A stretch of DNA of 64,000 nucleotides from an uncultured Pelagibacteraceae bacterium (lineage in GTDB: Bacteria; Pseudomonadota; Alphaproteobacteria; Pelagibacterales; Pelagibacteraceae). Below, piece by piece: positions 7,580 to 17,498 of this stretch. Under the pieces are notes generated by a model. It was not told the DNA's origin and ran no database searches. It worked only from the letters and a program-made list of their open reading frames with translations. Location: positions 35,742 through 99,741 of the forward strand of contig CACHCA010000005.1 of NCBI GenBank assembly GCA_902578265.1, read 5' to 3'. The number at the start of each line of letters is the position of its first letter. Positions within the stretch are counted from its first letter, which is position 1. A program made the position numbers and the translations under genes.

Positions 7580-8965
7580 GTGAACTTAATATTATTTACA
7601 TTTATTGTTCTTCTAGGTTTCACAAGCTATTATTTTGGACGCAAAAAAGCATATACAATTCAATCTACAAAAAAAAGATTAACCGCATTACCACAATTTT
7701 ATGGTTATTATCTTGCAATCTGGTGTGCAATACCAGCCTTTATAATTTTTTCATTATGGGCAATTTTTGAGCCCACAATTGTAAAACTATTAATCTTAAG
7801 TGATTATTCAAATCAAGGTTATCTTGATGATGAATTAAATTTATTATACGAAAAATCAAAAGCATTGTCTCGAGGGCAATTCACTGGAGAAATTACACCT
7901 TTTATTGAAGCTTCAGCTGAAAAATATTTAAGTCTTCGATCAATAGCTCAAAGTTCAAAAGTTGTTATAGTATTATCTGCAATTATTGCCTCTGTTGCTT
8001 ATGCGTATAAAAGAATTTCATCTAATTCTAGAACAAGAGAACCAGTTGAAAAATTTTTGAACGCAGTTTTATTTACAGCTTCTTTAGCTGCAATATTAAC
8101 TACTGTTGGAATAGTTTTCTCACTTATATTTCAAACTATAGATTTTTTTAAAGTAATTCCATTATTTGATTTTGTCTTTGGAACTCACTGGTATCCAGCA
8201 AAAGCTTTTGTTAGAGATTCTTCTGAGGCTTTAGATCCGACAATGTATTCAGATACTTTTGGAGCAGTCCCTATTTTTGCAGGTACTTTTTTTATTGCAT
8301 TTATTGCTATGTGCGTTGCTATCCCAATTGGATTAATGAGTGGAATTTATTTAGCTGAATATGCATCAACTAAAGTTAGACAGTATGCAAAACCATTAAT
8401 TGAAATTTTAGCTGGTATACCAACAGTTGTTTATGGTTTTTTTGCTGCCCTAACTGTTGGACCATTTTTGAAAGAATTAGGAACTTCAATGGGTCTTGAA
8501 GTTTCAGCTGAAAGTGCTTTAGCAGCAGGAGGGGTAATGGGTATTATGATTATACCATTTATTTCAAGTTTAAGTGACGATGTCATTACAAGTGTGCCTC
8601 AAAGTTTAAGAGATGGAAGTTACGCTATGGGAGCAACTAAATCAGAAACAATTAAGAGAGTTATTTTTCCCGCGGCATTGCCGGGGATAGTTGGATCTAT
8701 TTTACTTGGTGTTTCAAGAGCTATTGGAGAAACAATGATAGTTGTTATGGCCTCTGGTTTAGCTGCTAATTTAACTTTAAATCCTTTAGAGTCTACTTCA
8801 ACGATTACAGCTCAAATTGTAGTTATTCTAATTGGTGACCAAGCTTTTGGCGACCCAAAAACGCAAGCTGCTTTTGCTTTAGGTATGTCATTATTTTTAG
8901 TAACACTTTGTTTAAATATTGTGGCCTTGAGAGTAGTTAAAAAATATAGAGAAAAATATGAATAA
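7580..8965 (+). CDS. pstC: Phosphate ABC transporter permease PstC
   Basis: 461 aa inner-membrane permease, longer than the roughly 320 aa E. coli form because of an N-terminal extension with membrane helices and a soluble segment, as in other alphaproteobacteria. The MetI-type core shows LAGIPTVVYGFFA and the EAA loop SYAMGATKSETIKRVIFPAALPG (in part), then SRAIGETMIVVMASG. The start is GTG at 7580, chosen because a perfect AAGGAG (7569-7574) lies 5 bases upstream. It overlaps pstA by 8 bases. Confidence 0.94.
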   Translation: MNLILFTFIVLLGFTSYYFGRKKAYTIQSTKKRLTALPQFYGYYLAIWCAIPAFIIFSLWAIFEPTIVKLLILSDYSNQGYLDDELNLLYEKSKALSRGQFTGEITPFIEASAEKYLSLRSIAQSSKVVIVLSAIIASVAYAYKRISSNSRTREPVEKFLNAVLFTASLAAILTTVGIVFSLIFQTIDFFKVIPLFDFVFGTHWYPAKAFVRDSSEALDPTMYSDTFGAVPIFAGTFFIAFIAMCVAIPIGLMSGIYLAEYASTKVRQYAKPLIEILAGIPTVVYGFFAALTVGPFLKELGTSMGLEVSAESALAAGGVMGIMIIPFISSLSDDVITSVPQSLRDGSYAMGATKSETIKRVIFPAALPGIVGSILLGVSRAIGETMIVVMASGLAANLTLNPLESTSTITAQIVVILIGDQAFGDPKTQAAFALGMSLFLVTLCLNIVALRVVKKYREKYE

Positions 8966-10226
8966 AAATAAAGAACAATTATTAAATAAAAGATATAAAG
9001 CTGAACAGCGATTTCGCTTATACGGTCTGAGTGCAATTTTTATGGCACTTTTATTTTTAACAATCTTTATTTTTAAAATTTTTTCAACTGGCTATTCAGC
9101 TTTTCAAAAAACATGGCTTATTGTTCCAGTAACTTTCGATGCTGAATTAATGATGTTAGACCAAAATCCTTCTAAAGAAGATTTACAGGACGCTGATTAT
9201 TACGATATAGCATTAAAATCAATGGCTGATTTAGATCCAAACGCCAATGAAGATCAAGAAAATGAATTGAAGAGAATGGTGTCTTATTTTTTTGAAAAAG
9301 AAATTAAAAATGAACTTTTAAATGACCCTAATTTAATAGGAAAAACAAAGGAAGTTTATCTAACTGCTTCAGATGATTTAGACCAAGTCTTTAAAGGAAA
9401 TTATCCAAGAGATTTACCTGAAGACCAAAGAAGAGTAAGCGATTATCAATTAAAAATTTTTGATCAACTTGTTGCAAATGGTAAGGTTGAAAGTAAATTT
9501 AATATAAGTTTTTTTACAAATGCTGACTCAAGAGAAGCTGAGCTAGCTGGAATAGCAAGTTCATTTATGGGCTCAATTTTTTCTATACTTGTTTGTTTAA
9601 TGATAGCTTTTCCTGTTGCGGTTCTAGCTGCAATCTATCTTGAAGAATTTGCCCCTAAAAATAGATTTACTGATTTTATTGAAGTTAATATAAACAACTT
9701 AGCAGCGGTTCCATCTATAGTTTTTGGTCTATTAGGGTTAGGAGTTTTATTGGCTATATTTCAATTACCAAGGTCTACCCCATTAGTTGGAGGTATCACT
9801 TTGTCCTTAATGACCTTACCAACAATAATTATAGCTGCTAGAGCATCTTTAAAAGCAGTTCCACCAAGTATAAGAGAGGCAGCACTTGCTATGGGAGCAA
9901 GTCGAATGCAAACCACAATGCATCATACAGTTCCTCTTTCTATGCCTGGCACGTTATCAGGAACAATAATTGGTTTAGCTCAAGCTTTAGGAGAAACTGC
10001 ACCCTTAATTTTAATTGGAATGGTTGCTTTTGTTAACACGATACCTGGATCACCCATGGATCCTGCTGCAAGCTTACCAGTTCAAATTTATATTTGGGCT
10101 GAAAGTGCTGAAAGGGGATTTGTAGAAAAAGTTTCGGCATGTATAATGGTCTTACTTGGCTTTTTAATAATAATGAATTTATTTGCCCAAATAATAAGAC
10201 ATAAGTTTGAGAAAAAATGGAGTTAA
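8958..10226 (+). CDS. pstA: Phosphate ABC transporter permease PstA
   Basis: 422 aa permease that pairs with PstC. After the first membrane helix (about 20-45) comes a long soluble domain (about 50-195) typical of the DUF3333-containing alphaproteobacterial PstA. The permease core has [15 protein letters not shown], the EAA-loop motif [20 protein letters not shown], and [15 protein letters not shown]. The ATG overlaps the pstC stop, which suggests translational coupling. Confidence 0.94.
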   Translation: MNKNKEQLLNKRYKAEQRFRLYGLSAIFMALLFLTIFIFKIFSTGYSAFQKTWLIVPVTFDAELMMLDQNPSKEDLQDADYYDIALKSMADLDPNANEDQENELKRMVSYFFEKEIKNELLNDPNLIGKTKEVYLTASDDLDQVFKGNYPRDLPEDQRRVSDYQLKIFDQLVANGKVESKFNISFFTNADSREAELAGIASSFMGSIFSILVCLMIAFPVAVLAAIYLEEFAPKNRFTDFIEVNINNLAAVPSIVFGLLGLGVLLAIFQLPRSTPLVGGITLSLMTLPTIIIAARASLKAVPPSIREAALAMGASRMQTTMHHTVPLSMPGTLSGTIIGLAQALGETAPLILIGMVAFVNTIPGSPMDPAASLPVQIYIWAESAERGFVEKVSACIMVLLGFLIIMNLFAQIIRHKFEKKWS

Positions 10227-10227
10227 A

Positions 10228-10983
10228 ATGATAAAGATTAAAGCAAAAGATGTTGATGTTTTTTATGGAAAAAAACAAGCGCTCTTTAATATAAGTTTAG
10301 ATATTGAGGAAAATCAAGTAACGGCATTAATTGGTCCATCTGGTTGTGGTAAATCAACTTTCCTAAGATGTCTTAATAGAATGAATGATGTAATTGATAT
10401 CTGTAGTGTTAAAGGAGAAATTTTAATTAATGATTTTAATATCAATGATAAAAGTTGTGATGTCGTAAGACTAAGAGAAAAAATTGGTATGGTTTTTCAA
10501 AAACCCAATCCTTTCCCAAAAACTTTATATGAAAATGTGTCTTACGGTCCAACAATTCATGGTATGGCTCAATCAAAACAAGAAATGGATGAAATTGTTG
10601 AAACTAGTTTGAAAAAGGCTGCACTATGGGAAGAGGTAAAAGATAGGTTGCATGAACCTGGAACTGGATTATCTGGAGGACAACAGCAAAGACTTTGTAT
10701 TGCTAGAGCGATTTCTGTAAGACCTGAAGTTATATTAATGGATGAACCTTGTTCAGCATTAGATCCAATAGCAACAGCACAAATTGAAGAATTGATTGAT
10801 GAGTTAAAAAAAGAGCACACAATAATAATTGTAACTCATTCTATGGCTCAAGCAGCACGTGTTTCTCAAAATACAGGTTTTTTTCATTTAGGACAATTGA
10901 TTGAACATGGATCTACTGATAAAATATTTAAGAATCCTGATAATAAAAAAACGCAAGATTATATAACAGGGAGGTTTGGATAA
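10228..10983 (+). CDS. pstB: Phosphate ABC transporter ATP-binding protein PstB
   Basis: 251 aa ATPase. Walker [11 protein letters not shown]-loop [15 protein letters not shown], the family-specific signature [14 protein letters not shown], Walker [14 protein letters not shown] and switch histidine [10 protein letters not shown] are all present. A TTG at 10207 would add seven residues inside pstA. The ATG at 10228 is preferred because GGAG sits 6 bases before it and family members start close to the first beta strand. Confidence 0.95.
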   Translation: MIKIKAKDVDVFYGKKQALFNISLDIEENQVTALIGPSGCGKSTFLRCLNRMNDVIDICSVKGEILINDFNINDKSCDVVRLREKIGMVFQKPNPFPKTLYENVSYGPTIHGMAQSKQEMDEIVETSLKKAALWEEVKDRLHEPGTGLSGGQQQRLCIARAISVRPEVILMDEPCSALDPIATAQIEELIDELKKEHTIIIVTHSMAQAARVSQNTGFFHLGQLIEHGSTDKIFKNPDNKKTQDYITGRFG

Positions 10984-11690
10984 TGTCTGAAGCACCACAT
11001 ACAGTCAAATCTTACGAAGAAGAACTAAAAAATCTTAATGCTAATATAATTAAAATGGGAAGTGCATGTGAAGATTCTTTAGGTAAAGCAATTCAAGCCA
11101 TTACAACAAGAGATAATAATATTGCAGAAGCTGTTATTCAAGAAGATAAAAAAATAGATAAATATGAGACTTTAATTGAACAGCAAGTTGTGAATTTAAT
11201 TGCTTTAAGACAACCTATGGCAATTGATTTAAGAGAGACAGTAACGGCTTTGAAAATGTCTTCAGATTTAGAAAGAATAGGTGATTTAGCAAAAAATATA
11301 TCCAAGAGAACACTTTTGCTTAACGAAAATCTTCCAAAGAACTTGGTAGACTCATTGAATAGAGTATCTACCAATGTTCAAAAACAATTAAAATCAACAT
11401 TAGATGCTTATCTAGAAAGATCTGCGCCAATGGCAGTAAATGTTTGGGAAGGTGATGAGCAAATAGATGATCTAACAAATCTTTGTATGCAAGAAGTTAT
11501 AAAATATCTTAAAGAAAATGAAAAAAATTTAGAAGATGGAACCCATTTATTGTTTGTAACTAAAAACATAGAGCGTATTGGTGATCATACTACAAATGTT
11601 GCAGAACAAGTTTATTATTTAGTTAAAGGCGAATATTTAGAAGGTGATAGACCCAAGGGAACAGAGCCAATTGTAACCGGAGAAAAATGA
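10983..11690 (+). CDS. phoU: Phosphate signaling complex protein PhoU
   Basis: 235 aa all-helical protein with two repeated PhoU domains. Metal-binding E/D-x3-D motifs can be seen in both halves (SSDLERIGDLAKNIS about 94-108 and TKNIERIGDHTTNVAEQV about 194-211). PhoU links the transporter to PhoR and represses the regulon when phosphate is plentiful. The ATG overlaps the pstB stop by one base (TAATG). Confidence 0.95.
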   Translation: MSEAPHTVKSYEEELKNLNANIIKMGSACEDSLGKAIQAITTRDNNIAEAVIQEDKKIDKYETLIEQQVVNLIALRQPMAIDLRETVTALKMSSDLERIGDLAKNISKRTLLLNENLPKNLVDSLNRVSTNVQKQLKSTLDAYLERSAPMAVNVWEGDEQIDDLTNLCMQEVIKYLKENEKNLEDGTHLLFVTKNIERIGDHTTNVAEQVYYLVKGEYLEGDRPKGTEPIVTGEK

Positions 11691-11693
11691 TTT

Positions 11694-12377
11694 ATGTCAG
11701 CTCATGTTTTCATAGCTGAAGATGAAGCATCAATTGTTAGTTTGTTAAAGTACAATCTTGAAAAAGAAGGTTATAAAGTCAGTCATTCAGAAAATGGAGA
11801 AGATGCTCTTAAACAAATAAAATTAAAACAGCCAGATTTAATATTAATGGATTGGATGTTACCAGAATTATCTGGTGTTGAAATTTGTAAAAACTTAAAA
11901 AAAGATAATAAGTTTAATGATATTCCTGTCATTATGTTAACTGCAAAAGGAGAGGAAGAAGACAAATTAAAAGCATTTGATACAGGTGCAGATGATTATG
12001 TAACTAAACCTTTTAGTCAAAAAGAATTGAATGCTAGAATTAAATCTTTATTGAGAAGATCTAAACCTCAATCATCATCAGACATTGTAGAATTTACTGA
12101 TTTAAAAATAGATCGGATTACAAAAAGAGTTTATAGAAAAGATAAAGAAATTACTTTGGGTCCAACTGAATTTAAACTCTTAGATTTTTTTATCAAAAAT
12201 CCAAAAAGAGTTTATTCAAGAGAACAACTCTTAAACAATGTTTGGGGAGAAAATATATATGTTGAGTCTAGAACAGTTGATGTTCATATTAGAAGATTAA
12301 GACAAGCAATTAACATACAAAATACAAAACCTTTAATTAGAACAGTAAGATCAGCTGGTTATTCTTTAGAATCTTGA
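11694..12377 (+). CDS. phoB: Phosphate regulon response regulator PhoB
   Basis: 227 aa OmpR-class regulator. Receiver domain: acidic pair in AEDEA (Asp10), phosphoacceptor Asp53 in LILMDWMLP, and Lys105 in VTKPF. The C-terminal winged helix has PTEFKLLDFFIKNPKRVYSREQLL and VDVHIRRLRQAI. It starts 3 bases after phoU. It should bind the 11-base-period repeats at pstS and plcP. Its 3' end overlaps the convergent sixA gene by 19 bases. Confidence 0.95.
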   Translation: MSAHVFIAEDEASIVSLLKYNLEKEGYKVSHSENGEDALKQIKLKQPDLILMDWMLPELSGVEICKNLKKDNKFNDIPVIMLTAKGEEEDKLKAFDTGADDYVTKPFSQKELNARIKSLLRRSKPQSSSDIVEFTDLKIDRITKRVYRKDKEITLGPTEFKLLDFFIKNPKRVYSREQLLNNVWGENIYVESRTVDVHIRRLRQAINIQNTKPLIRTVRSAGYSLES

Positions 12378-12883
12378 AGATCTTTGGGTCTTATAAATTT
12401 TTTTAATACTCCCTTTTTCTCAACTTCATTCCAGGATTTAATATCAAACTCAATTTTTGCAAATGCTGCTGTTGGGAATTTGTAATTCATTAGTTTAAAA
12501 TTATTCGTATTATGATTTTTTGTAAGATTTCGTACTAAATTTTTCACTGATGGTTCATGGTTTATAATCAAAATTGATTTATATTCACTGGATATTTCTT
12601 TAATTTTTTTTACAATTGCATTCTCATCAACTAAATATAAATCTTTTGAAAAATTAACTTTTTTTGGCTTATTAATTTTCTTGGATAAAATTTGAAAAGT
12701 TTTTTTTGTTCTTTTTGATGATGAAATTAATGCATAATCAAATTCAAATTTTTTTTTAACAAAAAATTCACAAATCATTTTTGCATTTTTCTTGCCTCTT
12801 TTAGTAAGTGGTCTATCAAAATCATTAATACTTAAATCATCCCAACTAGATTTTGCGTGTCTCATGACGTATAATTGATACAT
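12359..12883 (-). CDS. sixA: SixA-type phosphohistidine phosphatase
   Basis: 174 aa histidine phosphatase superfamily protein. The catalytic motif is LYVMRHAKSSW (His9) and the second histidine lies in IINHEPSV. SixA enzymes remove phosphate from histidine phosphotransfer or NPr-type proteins. An upstream start at 12976 would add 31 residues overlapping ppk; the ATG at 12883 puts the RHA motif at its usual distance from the N-terminus. Only 13 bases separate its start from the divergent ppk start, so promoters must lie inside coding sequence. The partner here is unknown. Confidence 0.85.
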   Translation of the reverse strand: MYQLYVMRHAKSSWDDLSINDFDRPLTKRGKKNAKMICEFFVKKKFEFDYALISSSKRTKKTFQILSKKINKPKKVNFSKDLYLVDENAIVKKIKEISSEYKSILIINHEPSVKNLVRNLTKNHNTNNFKLMNYKFPTAAFAKIEFDIKSWNEVEKKGVLKKFIRPKDLQDSKE

Positions 12884-12896
12884 AAAATCTAAATAT

Positions 12897-15053
12897 ATGA
12901 CTGCTTTAAAAAAACAACATAAAGAAGAGTTGAAATCTAAATATATAAATAGAGAGCTTTCTTGGTTAAAATTCAACGATAGAGTACTTTTAGAGGCGCA
13001 AAATATCGAAAATCCTCTATATGAAAGAGTAAAGTTTTTATCAATTGCTGGGTCTAATCTAGATGAATTTTTTATGGTCCGTGTAGCTGGGTTATATAGT
13101 CAAATAAAACAAGAAGTTGACTCACTAAGCTCTGATGGTTTGACACCTGAAGAGCAAATGGATGAGGTAGTGCTTGAAACTAAGAATCTATTAAAAAAAC
13201 AGAACAAAATTTTTATTCAACTGATTATGGAATTAAAAAAAAATAATATCAATTTAGTTAAACCAGTTAATTTAAATACTAAGGATAAAAAAAAACTTTT
13301 AGAAATATTTAAAGAAGAGATTTACCCTTTATTAACACCATCAGCAATTGATCCTGCACATCCATTTCCATTTATAATCAATCAAGGAAGAGCAATTGTA
13401 ATGAAGCTAAGAAAAAAAAATAAAAAAAGGATTTTAAACTCAATAATAGTAATACCAAAAGCATTATCTAGATTTATTGAAATTGAGTCTTCAAAAAATC
13501 ATAAGAAATTTGTGATTCTAGATGATGTAATAAGTTTTTTTGCTAATGAAATTTTTCCAGATCATGATTTAGAAAAGAAAATGATTTTTAGAGTAATAAG
13601 AGACAGCGATGTAGAGATTCAAGAGGAAGCAGAAGATTTGGTTAGATCTTTTGAATTGGCTTTAAAAAGACGTAGAACGGGTGATATTGTTCGTTTAGAG
13701 GTTCTTGAAAATAGTGATAACGAATTGATAAGATTTATAACTAATAAATTAGATATAAATCCTGACTATATTTATGATGTTGCTGGCCTTGTTGGAATTC
13801 AAGATATAGATCAAATATGTAAAGTAAAAAATCCAAAATTAAGATTTAAACATTTTACACCTAGAGAAGTTGAAAGATTAAAAGAATATAATGATAATTT
13901 TTTTGAAACTATTAAAAAGAAAGATTTAGTTGTTCATCATCCTTTTGAAACATTTGACTCAGTAATTGAATTTTTAAACCAAGCAGCAAATGATAAAAAA
14001 GTTATAGCTATAAAACAAACTCTATATAGAACAACTCTAGACTCACCTATTGTTAAAGCTTTAATAACAGCTGCAGAAAACGGAAAAACAGTTACCGCTT
14101 TAATTGAAATTAAAGCTAGATTTGATGAGGAAGCTAATATTCAACTATCAAGAAGTTTAGAAAAAGTAGGTGTTCAAATTGTTTATGGTTTTGCTAAATA
14201 TAAAACTCATGCAAAATCATCATTAGTTTTAAGAAGAGAACAGGGTAAAATACAAACTTATTTTCATTTAGGAACTGGCAATTATCATCCAGTAAATGCT
14301 AAAATTTATACTGATTTGTCTTTATTTAGTTGTGATAAGAAAATGGCATCAGATGTTGAAAAGTTTTTCAATTATGTAACAGGATACGCAAAACCAAAAA
14401 ATTTAAATAAAATTTCTATTTCGCCAGTAAATATGAGGCAAACCTTAAATGAAAATATTGATGCTGAAATTAAAAATTCTAAAAATGGAAAATTTGCAGC
14501 TATTTGGGCAAAAATGAACTCTTTAGTAGATCCAGAAATTATTGATAAATTTTATGAAGCTTCGAATGCTGGTGTAAAAATTCATTTATTTGTAAGGGGT
14601 GTTTGTTGTTTAAGACCAGGAGTAAAAGATAGATCAGAAAACATATTTGTAAAAAGTATCATAGGAAGATTTTTAGAGCATTCTAGAATTTACTGCTTTA
14701 GTAATGGCACAAAAAAAATGCCTAATAGAAATGCAAAAGTATATATTTCGTCAGCTGATTTAATGCCGAGAAATTTAAATCGAAGAGTAGAACTTCTAGT
14801 CCCAATTGAAAATGAGACTGTTCATGAACAGATCTTAGATCAAATAATGTTGGCAAATTATCTTGATACTAATCAGAGCTGGGAACTTGAAGCTGATGGT
14901 AATTATAAAAAAATTAAATATAGTAAGAGCGATTCCTTTTCAGCTCATGAATATTTTATGAATAATCCGAGCTTATCTGGAAGAGGTAAAGCTAAACTAA
15001 GAATGCAGCCTAAACAACTGCACTTAAGATTGATTAAAAGTGGAAGTAATTAA
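12897..15053 (+). CDS. ppk: Polyphosphate kinase (PPK1)
   Basis: 718 aa, full length for PPK1, which makes inorganic polyphosphate from ATP. It begins with the family signature YINRELSWLKFNDRVL. The two phospholipase-D-like catalytic domains are visible: KTHAKSSLVLRRE with the catalytic histidine, followed by HLGTGNYHP, and later LEHSRIYCFSNG and YISSADLMPRNLNRRVE. It overlaps the ppx gene by 14 bases. Together they form a storage and release pair next to the phosphate uptake locus. Confidence 0.95.
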   Translation: MTALKKQHKEELKSKYINRELSWLKFNDRVLLEAQNIENPLYERVKFLSIAGSNLDEFFMVRVAGLYSQIKQEVDSLSSDGLTPEEQMDEVVLETKNLLKKQNKIFIQLIMELKKNNINLVKPVNLNTKDKKKLLEIFKEEIYPLLTPSAIDPAHPFPFIINQGRAIVMKLRKKNKKRILNSIIVIPKALSRFIEIESSKNHKKFVILDDVISFFANEIFPDHDLEKKMIFRVIRDSDVEIQEEAEDLVRSFELALKRRRTGDIVRLEVLENSDNELIRFITNKLDINPDYIYDVAGLVGIQDIDQICKVKNPKLRFKHFTPREVERLKEYNDNFFETIKKKDLVVHHPFETFDSVIEFLNQAANDKKVIAIKQTLYRTTLDSPIVKALITAAENGKTVTALIEIKARFDEEANIQLSRSLEKVGVQIVYGFAKYKTHAKSSLVLRREQGKIQTYFHLGTGNYHPVNAKIYTDLSLFSCDKKMASDVEKFFNYVTGYAKPKNLNKISISPVNMRQTLNENIDAEIKNSKNGKFAAIWAKMNSLVDPEIIDKFYEASNAGVKIHLFVRGVCCLRPGVKDRSENIFVKSIIGRFLEHSRIYCFSNGTKKMPNRNAKVYISSADLMPRNLNRRVELLVPIENETVHEQILDQIMLANYLDTNQSWELEADGNYKKIKYSKSDSFSAHEYFMNNPSLSGRGKAKLRMQPKQLHLRLIKSGSN

Positions 15054-16551
15054 AAGTAAAAATAGTTTAAAATTAAATCAGGCAAAATTAGCTATAATAG
15101 ACATTGGATCAAACTCTATAAGAATGCTAATTTATGAAGATTTCAGTTCTTCTCGTGTGCCTTTTTTTAATGAAAAAGCAGTTTGTGAACTTGGAAAAAA
15201 TTTAGATAAATCGAAAAAACTTCACAGATCTGGTACTGAATATGCTTTAAAAGTTTTAAAAAGATTTTCTGAAATTTTAAATGTTTCAAAAATCACAAAT
15301 CTAAAGATTATTGCAACAGCAGTTATAAGAGAAGCAACTGATACAAAACCTTTTATTGATGAAGTTGAAAAACTTTTTAAAACTAAGATTAATATATTAT
15401 CAGGCGAAGAAGAAGCTAAATGCACAGCTGAGGGAGTAAAAATAGGTTTTGAAAATGTTGATGGATTAGTTGCTGACCTTGGCGGTGGTAGTTTGGAGTT
15501 AGCCCGAGTTGAAAACAATATAGTAACCAATAAAACCTCATTACCTGTTGGTGTTTTAAGATTAATGAATAATCCTATAGTTAAAAAAAGAAATTTAGCA
15601 AAATATATTAAAAAATTATTAAGAGATGAAAAATGGCTCTCAAAAAAGAAATTTAATAATTTATATTTAGTTGGAGGTACTTGGCGTGCATTATTTAAAT
15701 TACATCTTTTTCAAAATAATCATCCAGTACACATAATTCATCAATATAGTATTGATAATAATGTTTTATCTAAGTTTGTTGAAAAAATTTCTTCTTTTAA
15801 TAAATCCAAACTTAAAACAGTTGAGTATATTTCAAAATCTAGAACACCATATTTACCTTATAGCTGTATTATACTTGATGAAATTATGAAAGTTTCAAAT
15901 CCAAAAAAAATTATTTGTTCTATCAGTGGTTTGCGTGAAGGATCTTTATCAATTGACCATTTTAAAGATGTAAAAGAATCTGAAATTTTTTACAAAGCAA
16001 TTGAGAAGGTTGCGCAAAAAAGAGGTGATTTAGGGTCAAATTATAAAAAATATTATGATTTTATTCATCCAGTTTTTGAAGGTAATGAGCACTTTAATAA
16101 GAAATTATTATATCTGGCATGTGTATTAAGTCATATGGATTGGGGATTGGGAGCATTTCAAAAAGCTGAATTGGTATTTCAAGAAACGATAAATACTCCT
16201 TTACTTAGATTGACTCATAAAGAAAGAATACAATTAGCTTTGTCATGCTATTGGCGGTACTGTAGTATCAAGTATAATCCAAAGATCGAGTATTTAACTT
16301 TTTTGAATAATAATGAAATTTTTTCAAGCAAACAAGTTGGTGCAGCATTGAGATTTTCACAATCATTGACCTCGATATCTACGATATTTCTTGAAGAGTT
16401 TAAATTGTATAAAAGAGGTAATGCTGTATTTTTAAAAATTCCATCACAACATCAAGAAATAATCTCAAAACAAGTTACCAAAAGATTTAAAGCTCTTGCT
16501 AGAGAATTATTTTTAGAGCCAAGAGTAATTTATTCAAATAATTCAAAATAA
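15040..16551 (+). CDS. ppx: Exopolyphosphatase / guanosine pentaphosphatase family (Ppx/GppA)
   Basis: 503 aa. The ASKHA-type fold shows the phosphate-1 motif AIIDIGSNSIRMLIYE, GEEEAKCTAEGV, and the phosphate-2 motif LVADLGGGSLELA. A C-terminal HD-like helical domain follows. The likely start is GTG at 15040 within the end of ppk; no upstream option exists in frame close by. It degrades polyphosphate from the chain end, and family members can also hydrolyse pppGpp. Pairing with ppk favours the polyphosphate role. Confidence 0.92.
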   Translation: MEVIKSKNSLKLNQAKLAIIDIGSNSIRMLIYEDFSSSRVPFFNEKAVCELGKNLDKSKKLHRSGTEYALKVLKRFSEILNVSKITNLKIIATAVIREATDTKPFIDEVEKLFKTKINILSGEEEAKCTAEGVKIGFENVDGLVADLGGGSLELARVENNIVTNKTSLPVGVLRLMNNPIVKKRNLAKYIKKLLRDEKWLSKKKFNNLYLVGGTWRALFKLHLFQNNHPVHIIHQYSIDNNVLSKFVEKISSFNKSKLKTVEYISKSRTPYLPYSCIILDEIMKVSNPKKIICSISGLREGSLSIDHFKDVKESEIFYKAIEKVAQKRGDLGSNYKKYYDFIHPVFEGNEHFNKKLLYLACVLSHMDWGLGAFQKAELVFQETINTPLLRLTHKERIQLALSCYWRYCSIKYNPKIEYLTFLNNNEIFSSKQVGAALRFSQSLTSISTIFLEEFKLYKRGNAVFLKIPSQHQEIISKQVTKRFKALARELFLEPRVIYSNNSK

Positions 16552-16671
16552 ACTTAAATTAATTAAACTTTAATAATAAGTAAATATTTCTGTAACTTAA
16601 TCTTTTTAAGATAATCTACAAAATTTAAATATTCATTATTTTTTCCCCTGTTTAAATTTTGTTAATTAGCT

Positions 16672-16707
16672 TCTTTCTTCCTTCTCATTTAAGAGAAGGA
16701 AGAAAGA
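16672..16707. repeat. Perfect 15-base inverted repeat (purine/pyrimidine hairpin)
   Basis: Left arm TCTTTCTTCCTTCTC, loop ATTTAA, right arm GAGAAGGAAGAAAGA, with no mismatch. One arm is pure pyrimidine, the other pure purine. It lies 11 bases past the stop of the reverse-strand lysine-rich gene, so it could end or stabilise that transcript. No T run follows it on either strand, so it is not a textbook intrinsic terminator. Confidence 0.85.
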
Positions 16708-16717
16708 CAATCTGGAA

Positions 16718-16927
16718 TTAATTATTTATAGATGCAGGAGACTGCTCTGCATTCTTCTTAGCAAGTTTTTTTGCTTTTTTTTCAGCAACCTTTTTTTCTA
16801 GACCTGCAATTTTAATATTAAGGCTTGATAATTTTTTTTCTTTAGCTGTAATTTTATTTTTAAGATTATCAATTGATTTTAATATTTTTGTTTTTTTCTT
16901 TTCATTCTTTTTTAGTTTTTTTCTCAT
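16718..16927 (-). CDS. Small lysine-rich coiled-coil protein, function unknown
   Basis: 69 aa, not recognised. About a third of residues are lysine. Residues about 10-60 show heptad-like spacing (LKNKITAKEKKLSSLNIKIAGLEKKVAEKK), consistent with one coiled coil. The C-terminus after AEQSPASINN is uncharged. There is no signal peptide. A perfect GGAGG (plus-strand 16933-16937) lies 5 bases before the ATG, unusually strong for this window and good support for a real gene. A nucleic-acid-associated or structural role is possible but not shown. Confidence 0.65.
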   Translation of the reverse strand: MRKKLKKNEKKKTKILKSIDNLKNKITAKEKKLSSLNIKIAGLEKKVAEKKAKKLAKKNAEQSPASINN

Positions 16928-17006
16928 TACTGCCTCCGAATTATTTGATACTTAATTTAATCATATAATCCTAAAATAAAAAGGATATTTTGTTACAACC
17001 TATAGT

Positions 17007-17498
17007 TTATAGTTTTTTAAGACCTGTTATAAAATAAAAAAACATTGCTATATGAGAACTATTATTGAATTTTTGATTTAATATTAATTTAAATATCTCT
17101 CTTTGATTAAAAAGATGAATTCTAATACCTTGTTCTGGTTTCGAAATTTTAATTAAGTCTTCTGTGTAATAACCAGTAATTTTAGTAGTTAGTCTTCCAG
17201 GTTCAGTATAAAAAGTTATTATTTTACTCAATTTTGATCTTGATCTATATCCTGTTTCTTCTCTTAATTCCTTATATGCTGATTGCAGAGTTGTTTCCTT
17301 TTTTTCCACTATGCCAGAAGGAAACTCGTAATTAATTTTATTAATTGGAACTCTTTTTTGGGAAACTACTACATATTTGTCTTTAATCTTAGGTATTACT
17401 AATGAAAGATTAGAAGTTTTAAGATAATGATAAAACTCTTTTTTTTTAAATTTTTTGTTAATTAAACTTATTCGATTGGTAAGTTTTATATTTTTCAA
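17007..17498 (-). CDS. Nudix hydrolase
   Basis: 163 aa. The Nudix box spans residues about 62-84 (SGIVEKKETTLQSAY, then KELREETGY), with Lys in place of the first Arg of the REUxEE core, a tolerated variant. The preceding YEFPSG resembles ADP-ribose pyrophosphatases; the substrate is not certain. It overlaps the aquaporin-like gene by 4 bases and ends the arsenate operon. No direct tie to arsenic chemistry is known to me for this family. Confidence 0.82.
   Translation of the reverse strand: MKNIKLTNRISLINKKFKKKEFYHYLKTSNLSLVIPKIKDKYVVVSQKRVPINKINYEFPSGIVEKKETTLQSAYKELREETGYRSRSKLSKIITFYTEPGRLTTKITGYYTEDLIKISKPEQGIRIHLFNQREIFKLILNQKFNNSSHIAMFFYFITGLKKL

Noticed and set aside
12884..12976. N-terminal extension of SixA to 205 residues
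   Set aside because: The extra 31 residues overlap ppk, are not family-like, and would move the RHA motif away from the N-terminus.
16991..16997. A TGTAACA 7-mer (reverse strand) upstream of the lysine-rich small gene
   Set aside because: No partner repeat at 11 bases on either side; one 7-mer is expected by chance in A+T-rich DNA.
16977..17006. ATCCT/AGGAT short hairpin and A run near the end of the Nudix gene as a terminator
   Set aside because: Stem of only five bases, lies outside this range in part, and has no consistent U-tract for the reverse transcript.
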